Assembly: GCA_945917385.1 (NCBI GenBank)
Contig: CAMEHJ010000096.1
Span: forward strand, 1-5,434
Direction of reading: 5' to 3'
Length of the DNA: 5,434 bases
DNA from: an uncultured bacterium
Lineage (GTDB): Bacteria > Bacillota_A > Clostridia > Oscillospirales > Oscillospiraceae
Both the position numbers and the translations under genes were made by a program. Shown piece after piece: positions 1 through 5,221 of the stretch; within the stretch, counting starts at the first letter, position 1, and each line of letters starts with the position of its first letter. A model generated the notes under the pieces. It was given only the letters and a program-made list of their open reading frames with translations. It had not been told where the DNA came from and searched no databases.

Positions 1-1301
1 CCATGTCCTCGCTCGCGGAGGTGCTTAACGGGATGGGCATTACCGTCACCGGCTCCGACATGAACGACGGGCACAACGTGAGCGCCCTGAGAAAAAACGG
101 CATAGACGTAAAAATAGGACATCAGGCCGAGAATATAACCGACGATGTTGAATTTGTCGTCAGAACCGCTGCCGTCCACGACGACAACCCCGAAATCGTC
201 GCCGCGCGCAGCAAGGGTATACCCGTTTTCGAGCGCACTCAGGCATGGGGAGCGATATCCAAGGACTATGCAAACGCCCTGTGCATCTCCGGTACGCACG
301 GCAAGACGACCACGACCTCCATGTGTACGCATATTATGATGGCGGCTGAAAAGGATCCGACGGTCATGATAGGAGGAACACTCCCGCTCCTCAACGCCGG
401 ACACAGGGTGGGGCACGGCAACACTATTATTATGGAAGCCTGCGAATACTATAATTCCTTCCTCTCCTTTCACCCGACCGTCGCCGTTGTCCTGAATATC
501 GAGGCAGACCATCTCGATTTCTTCAAGGACCTCGCGGACGTTCAGAATTCCTTCCGGCAGTTTGCACTGCGCACTCCGGAGGACGGCTATGTAGTTGCGA
601 ACAGGGACGATGAAAACACCATGAACGCGCTCCGGGGCGTAAACCGCAAGCTGATGACCTTCGGCCTCACGAGCGAGGCGGACGTTTACGCGGAGAACAT
701 CAAGTTCATCGGCGCAAATTCAAAGTTTGACATCATGTACAAGGGTAAGCTCTTTACCGATATCGTTCTTCACGTCCCCGGTATGCACAACGTGAAAAAC
801 GCGCTCGCCGCAACCGCCGCGGCTATCTGCCTCGGCATCAGACCCAACGCCGTGAAGTACGGGCTTGCGGGCTTCAACGGCGCGGGACGGCGCTTTGAGT
901 TCAAGGGCAAGTTCAACGGCGCGGACGTTTACGACGACTACGCCCACCACCCGGGCGAGCTGAAGGTGCTGCTCGACACCGTGGAGAAGCTTGACTACAA
1001 GCGCAGCATCCTTGTTTTCCAGCCGCACACCTATTCCCGCACGGCGGCGCTGTTCGACGATTTTGTGCAGCAGCTCAAGAGACCCGACGTGCTGCTTCTT
1101 GCCGAAATTTTCGCGGCGAGAGAGAAAAACACCATCGGCATTTCCTCCGCCCTCCTTGCCGAGCAGATTGACGGCGCGGTGTTCTATGACACCTTCAAGG
1201 AGCTTGAGAGAACGCTGAAAGCCATCGCGCGCCCCGGCGACATCATCCTCACCGTCGGCGCGGGCGACGTGTACAAAATCGGCGAGGACATACTGAGATA
1301 A
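1..1301 (+). CDS. murC: UDP-N-acetylmuramate--L-alanine ligase (MurC), 5' end cut by window edge
   Basis: MurC is the cytoplasmic ATP-dependent ligase that adds L-alanine to UDP-MurNAc, the first amino acid of the peptidoglycan stem peptide. The frame runs in from the left edge: bases 1-2 finish a codon and the ATG at 3 is the internal Met of the family's N-terminal nucleotide motif (GIGGxxMSSLAEVL), so the gene is partial and this ATG is not the start. Numbering from that Met, the Mur ligase ATP loop GTHGKTTT is at 97-104, the Firmicutes-type MurC segment EACEYYNSFL at 145-154, NIEADHLDFF at 165-174, GMHNVKNALAA at 260-270, DDYAHHPGEL at 311-320, FQPHTYSRTAAL at 339-350 and the C-terminal VGAGDVYKIGEDIL at 418-431. 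The 432 visible residues cover all three Mur ligase domains except the extreme N-terminus. The gene ends in TAA and converges on nfnB. Identification as MurC rather than MurD, E or F is firm. Confidence 0.97.
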   Translation, partial: MSSLAEVLNGMGITVTGSDMNDGHNVSALRKNGIDVKIGHQAENITDDVEFVVRTAAVHDDNPEIVAARSKGIPVFERTQAWGAISKDYANALCISGTHGKTTTTSMCTHIMMAAEKDPTVMIGGTLPLLNAGHRVGHGNTIIMEACEYYNSFLSFHPTVAVVLNIEADHLDFFKDLADVQNSFRQFALRTPEDGYVVANRDDENTMNALRGVNRKLMTFGLTSEADVYAENIKFIGANSKFDIMYKGKLFTDIVLHVPGMHNVKNALAATAAAICLGIRPNAVKYGLAGFNGAGRRFEFKGKFNGADVYDDYAHHPGELKVLLDTVEKLDYKRSILVFQPHTYSRTAALFDDFVQQLKRPDVLLLAEIFAAREKNTIGISSALLAEQIDGAVFYDTFKELERTLKAIARPGDIILTVGAGDVYKIGEDILR

Positions 1302-1345
1302 TTGATATTTTCCGAAGCCCTTTTGACAAACGGTTTTAGTCCAAA

Positions 1346-1390
1346 GCCCTCTCAGTCAGCTTTGCTGACAGATCTCCCAAAGGGAGAGCC
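1346..1390. repeat. Palindromic intergenic element with two adjacent hairpins
   Basis: Two perfect inverted repeats stand back to back in the murC-nfnB gap: GTCAGC/GCTGAC (1355-1360 and 1364-1369, loop TTT) and TCTCCC/GGGAGA (1373-1378 and 1382-1387, loop AAA). An alternative outer pairing is CTCTC 1349-1353 with GAGAG 1384-1388. The wording 'CCCTCTCAGTCAGC...' followed by 'CTCCCAAAGGGAGAGCC' resembles a short non-coding palindromic repeat that I recall seeing scattered between genes in Oscillospiraceae genomes. Only one copy is present here, so calling it a repeat depends on that recollection. It has no open reading frame of its own. It may be a MITE-like remnant or a REP-like element. Confidence 0.55.
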
Positions 1391-1400
1391 AAGTGAGGAG

Positions 1401-1417
1401 TCCCGACGGTTTCGGGA
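1401..1417. other. Small stem-loop between the palindromic element and the terminator
   Basis: TCCCGA (1401-1406) pairs perfectly with TCGGGA (1412-1417) around a 5-nt loop. It follows the two hairpins of the adjacent palindromic element and may be its third arm. No T-run follows closely on the + strand, so it is not called as a terminator. Confidence 0.35.
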
Positions 1418-1438
1418 AATCGGATTTTTGATGCACAG

Positions 1439-1472
1439 AAAAATGCTGACGCCATTTGGCGTCAGCATTTTT
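1439..1472. terminator. Bidirectional intrinsic terminator shared by murC and nfnAB
   Basis: AAAAATGCTGACGCC (1439-1453) pairs over 15 bp with GGCGTCAGCATTTTT (1458-1472) around the loop ATTT. The A/T ends of the stem give a T-run after the GC core on either strand, the classic shape of a two-way Rho-independent terminator. It lies 13 bases beyond the nfnB stop codon and about 140 bases beyond the murC stop, so it can end both converging transcripts. Confidence 0.93.
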
Positions 1473-1485
1473 CATTTAAAGAAGC

Positions 1486-2892
1486 TTACTTCTTTTCCTT
1501 TATGTACTTGTCGATGCTCTTTGCGGCAGTCTTGCCCGCACCCATCGCAAGGATGACGGTGGCGGCGCCGGTCGCGGCATCGCCGCCGCAGAATACGCCC
1601 TCGCGGGAGGTCTTGCCGGTGTCGGGGTCGGTCTCAATGCCGCCCTTCTTGGTGACGTTCAGACCGGAGGTCGTGCTCTTGATAAGCGGGTTGGGGCTGG
1701 TGCCGATGGCGATGATGACGGCGTCCACGGGCAGAACCCAGTTGGAGCCGGGCACCGCAACGGGGCTGCGGCGGCCGCGGGCATCCGGCTCGCCAAGCTC
1801 CTGCTTGATAAGCTCGATACCGGTGACATGACCCTCGTCGTCACCGACGATGGAGGCGGGGTTATTCAGAAGCATGAACTCGATACCCTCGGCCTCGGCG
1901 TGCTCGACCTCCTCCTTACGGGCAGGCAGCTCGTCCTTGCCGCGGCGGTAGGTGATGTAAACGTGCTCCGCGCCGAGACGCTTTGCAACGCGGGAAGCGT
2001 CCATTGCGACGTTGCCGCCGCCGACGATGGCGACGTTATGGAAGTGCTTGATGGGCGTGTCGTAGTCGTCGCGGTATGCCTTCATGAGGTTGGTGCGGGT
2101 GAGGATCTCGTTTGCGGAGTAAACGCCGAGCAGGTTCTCGCCGGGGATGTGCAGGAACTGCGGCAGACCCGCGCCGGAGGCGATGTAGACAGCCTCAAAG
2201 CCGTCCTCAAACAGCTCGTCAACGGTCATGGACTTGCCGATGACGGCGTTATTCACGATGTTTACGCCGAGCGCCTTGAGATTTTCAACCTCGGCCGCGA
2301 CGATCTCCTTCGGCAGACGAAACTGCGGGATGCCGTAGACCAGAACGCCGCCGGACTTGTGGAAGGCCTCGAAGATGGTGACGTCATAGCCCATCTTGCG
2401 CAGGTCGCCCGCGCAGGTCAGACCGGACGGGCCGGAGCCGATGACGGCGATTTTGTGGCCGTTGGAGGCGGGAGCTTCGACGGCGGGCTTATTTTCCTTT
2501 GCAAGGTGGTAGTCCGCGACAAAGCGCTCAAGACGGCCGATGCCGACGGATTCGCCCTTGATGCCGCGCACACACTTGCTCTCGCACTGCTTCTCCTGCG
2601 GGCAGACACGGCCGCAGACGGCGGGCAGGGAGTTGGTGGAGGTGATGATATCGTAAGCCGCGTCAAAGTCGCCCTCCCTGACCTTTGCCAGAAATTCGGG
2701 GATGCGGACGGAGACGGGGCAGCCGGTACGGCAGCGGGGCTCGCGGCAGTCGAGACAGCGGCCTGCCTCGGCAATGGCGTCCTCGGCGGTGTAGCCGAGC
2801 GCAACCTCGTCAAAATTGCCGGCGCGGACTACGGGGTCCTGTTCGGGCATGGGTTTTTTCGTCATGCTCATGTTGACTTTCATATTAGCCAT
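1486..2892 (-). CDS. nfnB: NADH-dependent reduced ferredoxin:NADP+ oxidoreductase, subunit B (NfnB; GltA/GltD-like)
   Basis: This is the large subunit of the cytoplasmic NfnAB complex, which couples NADPH to NADH and ferredoxin by flavin-based electron bifurcation. The 468-residue protein has an N-terminal Fe-S domain with eight cysteines (46, 49, 54, 58, 93, 97, 103, 107) fit for two [4Fe-4S] clusters. A dinucleotide fold for FAD follows (IGSGPSG, 151-157), then the YGIPQFRLPKE segment (186-196), a second dinucleotide fold for NADP(H) (VGGGNVAMDA, 290-299, with R317-R318 in YRRGKDELPA), and the closing flavin motif GGDAATGAATVILAMGAGK (436-454). The ATG at 2892 is preceded by GGAGGT (2905-2900) with 7 nt spacing, which favours it over Met codons 4 and 8. 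It overlaps the end of nfnA by 8 bp, implying translational coupling. Family tools often name such proteins glutamate synthase small subunit. The adjacent nfnA and the lack of a glutamate synthase large subunit in the window argue for NfnB. Confidence 0.92.
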   Translation of the reverse strand: MANMKVNMSMTKKPMPEQDPVVRAGNFDEVALGYTAEDAIAEAGRCLDCREPRCRTGCPVSVRIPEFLAKVREGDFDAAYDIITSTNSLPAVCGRVCPQEKQCESKCVRGIKGESVGIGRLERFVADYHLAKENKPAVEAPASNGHKIAVIGSGPSGLTCAGDLRKMGYDVTIFEAFHKSGGVLVYGIPQFRLPKEIVAAEVENLKALGVNIVNNAVIGKSMTVDELFEDGFEAVYIASGAGLPQFLHIPGENLLGVYSANEILTRTNLMKAYRDDYDTPIKHFHNVAIVGGGNVAMDASRVAKRLGAEHVYITYRRGKDELPARKEEVEHAEAEGIEFMLLNNPASIVGDDEGHVTGIELIKQELGEPDARGRRSPVAVPGSNWVLPVDAVIIAIGTSPNPLIKSTTSGLNVTKKGGIETDPDTGKTSREGVFCGGDAATGAATVILAMGAGKTAAKSIDKYIKEKK

Positions 2893-3751
2893 TGCGCTTA
2901 CCTCCGGTCATTCTGCAAATATGCTGGGATGCGGTGTCCTGCTCGTCCTTATAGAAGGCGGCGCGCTTGATGAGAGAGTCGAAGTCGACCTCGTGCGCGT
3001 CGAAGTCGGGGCCGTCAACACAGGCAAACTTCGTCTCGCCGCCGACAATTACGCGGCAGCCGCCGCACATGCCGGTACCGTCAACCATGATGGGGTCGAG
3101 GGAGATGATGGTCTTGATGCCGTAGGGACGGGTGACGTCCGCGAGGAATTTCATCATTATATCGGGGCCGATGGCGATGACGCGGTCAAACTGCGCCTTG
3201 CCCTCGGCAATATTGGCGTCGATTTCCTGCTTGAGGTACTGAGTGGTGAAGCCCTTTTCGCCGTAGGTACCGTCGTCGGTGCACATGATGAGCTTATCGG
3301 ACGCGGCCTTCAGCTCTTCCTTCAAAATTACGATGTCCGCACTGCGGAAGCCCGCGATGAAGGTTACGTCAATGCCCTTTTCGTGCATCTCCTTGGCGAT
3401 GGGGTAGGCGATAGCGCAGCCGACGCCGCCGCCAACAACACAGACCTTCTTGAGCCCGTCCATCTCGGTGGCCTTGCCGAGCGGTCCGACGATATCGGTG
3501 ATGAAATCGCCCTGCTCGACGGTGTGGAGCATTTTCGTGGTGCGGCCCGCGGCCTGAACCATGACGGTGACGGTACCCTTTTCCCTGTCGTAGCCCGCAA
3601 CGGAGACGGGAACACGTTCGCCCTGCTCATCCAGACGGAAGATGACAAACTGTCCTGCCTGCGCATGGCGCGCGATCAGGGGTGCTTCGATCTCAAACAG
3701 GCAAATGGTCTTTGCGTCGTTGAGAAATCTCTTGGTTACTACTTTATACAT
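2885..3751 (-). CDS. nfnA: NADH-dependent reduced ferredoxin:NADP+ oxidoreductase, subunit A (NfnA)
   Basis: This is the small subunit of NfnAB, a ferredoxin-NADP reductase-like flavoprotein related to the dihydroorotate dehydrogenase electron-transfer subunit PyrK. In 288 residues it shows the FAD-binding barrel motif ERVPVSVAGYD (45-55), GPLG (89-92), the NAD(H)-binding loop VVGGGVGCAIAYPIAKE (105-121) and a C-terminal [2Fe-2S] segment, DGTGMCGGCRV (224-234), with C229, C232 and C244. D224 is a candidate fourth ligand, since I recall three Cys plus one Asp in Nfn structures. The frame opens at 3778, but MYKVVTKRFL at 3751 is the family-typical start. It is preceded by AGAGGTGG (3763-3756), which would lie inside the longer version, so 3751 is chosen. 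It is first in a two-gene operon with nfnB. Alternative names in databases are sulfide dehydrogenase subunit or DHOD-like FAD/NAD-binding protein. Confidence 0.92.
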   Translation of the reverse strand: MYKVVTKRFLNDAKTICLFEIEAPLIARHAQAGQFVIFRLDEQGERVPVSVAGYDREKGTVTVMVQAAGRTTKMLHTVEQGDFITDIVGPLGKATEMDGLKKVCVVGGGVGCAIAYPIAKEMHEKGIDVTFIAGFRSADIVILKEELKAASDKLIMCTDDGTYGEKGFTTQYLKQEIDANIAEGKAQFDRVIAIGPDIMMKFLADVTRPYGIKTIISLDPIMVDGTGMCGGCRVIVGGETKFACVDGPDFDAHEVDFDSLIKRAAFYKDEQDTASQHICRMTGGKRNG

Positions 3752-3755
3752 TTTT

Positions 3756-3763
3756 CCACCTCT
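3756..3763 (-). promoter_or_regulatory. Ribosome binding site deciding the nfnA start
   Basis: On the - strand this reads AGAGGTGG, ending 4 nt before the ATG at 3751 (6 nt if AGAGGT is taken as the core). It excludes the in-frame ATG at 3778, which has no comparable site upstream and would place this purine block inside the coding region. Confidence 0.75.
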
Positions 3764-3816
3764 TATTGAGTTTTTCACTTAGAACAGGCAGGAGACAAAC
3801 ACCTTGCCAAAAAAAT

Positions 3817-3845
3817 ATTCTACATGATAGCCATGGTAAAGTCAA
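3817..3845 (-). promoter_or_regulatory. Sigma-A-type promoter for nfnAB
   Basis: Read on the - strand, the -35 box TTGACT (3845-3840, 5 of 6 to consensus) and the -10 box TAGAAT (3822-3817, 5 of 6) are separated by exactly 17 nt. Transcription would begin near 3810 and give a leader of about 60 nt before the nfnA ATG. Boxes this good at ideal spacing, just upstream of the operon, make it a strong prediction. Confidence 0.75.
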
Positions 3846-3966
3846 TCAGCCAAACGCCTAAAAATAGCGGAAGAGAGAAGAAAAAGAAACCGCGAATCTC
3901 AACAATGCACAAAAAGAGCATACGGTTTTTATCAGTAGCGCTGAAAATAAAGCGGACAGGCGCTTC
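3846..3966. other. Core of the divergent nfnA/mglB intergenic region
   Basis: AT-rich sequence between the two divergent promoters, with no supportable gene on either strand. It includes a 21-base purine-only run (3869-3889) bracketed by GCGG (3867-3870) and CCGC (3890-3893), and one copy of GCGGACAG (3952-3959) that recurs downstream of the mgl promoter. Regulator binding sites would be expected here, but none can be named. Confidence 0.4.
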
Positions 3967-3994
3967 TTGCTTGAATAATTAAGGAATTTATAAT
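3967..3994 (+). promoter_or_regulatory. Sigma-A-type promoter for mglB
   Basis: A perfect -10 box TATAAT (3989-3994) lies 16 nt after TTGCTT (3967-3972), a weak -35 with 3 of 6 consensus bases. The start of transcription would fall near 4001, within or beside the 8-bp palindrome TGTTAACA (3999-4006), leaving a leader of about 50 nt. The weak -35 would fit a promoter that needs an activator, though no activator site can be identified. Confidence 0.65.
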
Positions 3995-4035
3995 AAAATG
4001 TTAACAAATGGGCGGACAGCCCAACACTATACCGT

Positions 4036-4042
4036 AAAGGAG
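4036..4042 (+). promoter_or_regulatory. Ribosome binding site of mglB
   Basis: AAAGGAG ends 7 nt before the ATG at 4050. It fixes that start and argues against the out-of-frame ATG at 3998, which has no such site. Confidence 0.85.
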
Positions 4043-4049
4043 AACAACT

Positions 4050-5066
4050 ATGAAAAAGATCCTCGCACTTGTCCTTGCGCTGACCATGGTCTTTGCTCTG
4101 TGCGCCTGCGGCCAGCAGGCAGCTCCCGCTCCCGCGGCTTCCGCGGCTCCCGCAGCCTCCGAAGCTCCTGCAGCAGCAGGCCCCAAGACCTACAAGGTCG
4201 GCGTCGCAATCTACCAGTTCACCGATAACTTCATGACTCTCTACCGCAACGAGATCGTCGATTACTTCAAGACCCTTGAGACCGACGATGTCAAGTACGA
4301 AGTCACCGTCGTCGACGGCAAGAACGACATGGCTACCCAGACCGACCAGATCCGCAGCTTCCTCACTCAGGGTGTTGACGTTATCATCTGCAACCTCGTT
4401 CAGACCTCTTCCGCCGACACCATCGTTGACGAAGTCGTCGCGGCAGGCGTTCCCCTCATCCTCATCAACCGTGAGCCCGCTGCCGAGTGCATGACCGAGA
4501 ATCCCACTGTCTGCTACGTCGGCGCCGACGCACGTCAGTCCGGCACCATGCAGGGCAACATCGTCCTCTCTCTCGACAACAAGGGCGACATCAACGGCGA
4601 CGGTAAGGTCTCCTACATCATGATCGAGGGCGACCCCGAAAACACCGACGCTCAGTACCGCACCGAGTTCTCCGTCAAGGCTCTGACCGACGCCGGCGTT
4701 GAGGTCGAGTGCCTTGACGACCAGGTCGGCAACTGGGACCAGACCAAGGGTCAGGAGCTCTGCGCCAACGCTCTTGCCGCATACGGCGACAAGATCGAGG
4801 TCGTTTTCTGCAACAATGACGCAATGGCTCTCGGCGCTGCCGCGGCTATCACCGCCGCAGGCCGCACCGTCGGCAAGGACATCTACCTGCTCGGCGTTGA
4901 CGCTCTCGACGAGTGCGTTGAGATGGTCAAGAACGGTGAGATGACCGGTACCGTCCTTAACGACCACATCGGCCAGTCCCACACCGCAGTCGACGCAGCT
5001 GTTAAGGCTCTCAACGGCGAGGCCATTGAGGACTACTACTGGGTTGACTACGTCATGGTCAAGTAA
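4050..5066 (+). CDS. mglB: Galactose/glucose-binding lipoprotein of an Mgl-type ABC transporter
   Basis: This extracellular lipid-anchored receptor captures hexose for the MglBAC importer. The 338-residue protein starts with a lipoprotein signal peptide (KK at 2-3, hydrophobic 4-17, lipobox LCAC with C20 as the lipidated residue), then an Ala/Pro linker (about 22-45), then a type I periplasmic-binding fold. Aligned from memory to E. coli MglB, the sugar contacts are kept: D59 (D14), N115 (N91), D200 (D154), R204 (R158), W229 (W183), N256 (N211), D284 (D236) and N304 (N256). E. coli H152 is replaced by N198. The calcium loop DINGDGKV (180-187) and E250 match the E. coli Ca2+ site, with S188 in place of Gln. 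INREP (139-143) and YVGADARQSG (156-165) are family signatures. It is first in the operon with mglA. Codon use is strongly biased (Ile almost only ATC, no AGA/AGG), suggesting high expression. The family call is firm; the exact sugar is inferred. Confidence 0.94.
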   Translation: MKKILALVLALTMVFALCACGQQAAPAPAASAAPAASEAPAAAGPKTYKVGVAIYQFTDNFMTLYRNEIVDYFKTLETDDVKYEVTVVDGKNDMATQTDQIRSFLTQGVDVIICNLVQTSSADTIVDEVVAAGVPLILINREPAAECMTENPTVCYVGADARQSGTMQGNIVLSLDNKGDINGDGKVSYIMIEGDPENTDAQYRTEFSVKALTDAGVEVECLDDQVGNWDQTKGQELCANALAAYGDKIEVVFCNNDAMALGAAAAITAAGRTVGKDIYLLGVDALDECVEMVKNGEMTGTVLNDHIGQSHTAVDAAVKALNGEAIEDYYWVDYVMVK

Positions 5067-5094
5067 TTTATAAATTACACCGAAAATCATAATC

Positions 5095-5122
5095 GACGGG
5101 TGAGCCTTATGGCTCACCCGTC
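5095..5122 (+). other. 12-bp stem-loop after mglB, without a T-run
   Basis: GACGGGTGAGCC (5095-5106) pairs perfectly with GGCTCACCCGTC (5111-5122) around TTAT, 28 bases after the mglB stop. The following bases are CCACAAAT, not T-rich, so full intrinsic termination is unlikely. As a very stable hairpin at the 3' end of the binding-protein gene, it more likely blocks 3' exonucleases and stabilises the mglB message. That role is inferred. Confidence 0.7.
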
Positions 5123-5140
5123 CCACAAATTGCTCGGAAA

Positions 5141-5194
5141 CGGTGCTTTTTAAATGGCTGTCACAGACAGTCGGCAGCTTTTTAAAAAGCACCG
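5141..5194 (+). terminator. Long stem-loop with a terminator-like core between mglB and mglA (putative partial terminator)
   Basis: CGGTGCTTTTTAAA (5141-5154) pairs perfectly over 14 bp with TTTAAAAAGCACCG (5181-5194). Inside it a second stem continues after one T-T mismatch: GCTGTC (5157-5162) with GGCAGC (5173-5178), including one G-U pair, and this inner stem is followed directly by TTTTT (5179-5183). RNA polymerase would make the short stem plus U-run first, giving a weak intrinsic terminator, and any read-through transcript would close the longer hairpin. Mgl-type operons need more binding protein than ATPase, so partial termination here is plausible. The hairpin ends 13 bases before the mglA Shine-Dalgarno sequence. 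Confidence 0.5.
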
Positions 5195-5207
5195 CAGACT
5201 AAATAAA

Positions 5208-5213
5208 CGGAGG
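5208..5213 (+). promoter_or_regulatory. Ribosome binding site of mglA
   Basis: CGGAGG lies 8 nt before the ATG at 5222. It supports that start and shows that mglA is translated independently of mglB. Confidence 0.8.
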
Positions 5214-5221
5214 CAACACTA

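Noticed and set aside
3..5. ATG at base 3 as the true murC start
   Set aside because: It is the Met inside the conserved MurC N-terminal motif before SSLAEVL, so the glycine-rich loop preceding it must lie upstream of the window.
1323..1328. TTGACA as a -35 box after murC
   Set aside because: No -10-like sequence is found 16-18 bases downstream and no + strand gene follows before the terminator.
1363..1467. Possible antiterminator pairing TGCTGAC (1363-1369) with GTCAGCA (1461-1467)
   Set aside because: Only 7 bp, far weaker than the local 15-bp terminator stem, and there is no downstream + strand gene to regulate.
1302..1556. 84-codon open frame starting with TTG right after murC
   Set aside because: It runs through the palindromic element and the terminator into the 3' end of nfnB, has no Shine-Dalgarno sequence and looks non-coding.
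1828..2970. 380-codon open frame on the + strand, antisense to nfnB
   Set aside because: Same codon-aligned antisense register as nfnB. The product is Val/Asp/Ala/Gly-rich without recognisable motifs, while nfnB on the other strand has complete family motifs.
2816..3769. 317-codon open frame on the + strand, antisense to nfnA
   Set aside because: Codon-aligned antisense shadow of nfnA with no family signature and no convincing ribosome binding site.
3998..4228. 76-codon open frame starting upstream of mglB
   Set aside because: Its ATG lies at or before the predicted transcription start, lacks a ribosome binding site and overlaps mglB out of frame.
3858..5192. 444-codon open frame on the - strand, antisense to mglB
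   Set aside because: It is in the codon-aligned antisense register of mglB, where a stop appears only opposite TTA, CTA or TCA codons, which mglB avoids. Its product is a Val/Asp/Gly-rich string with no family features and it overlaps the mgl promoter and both hairpins.
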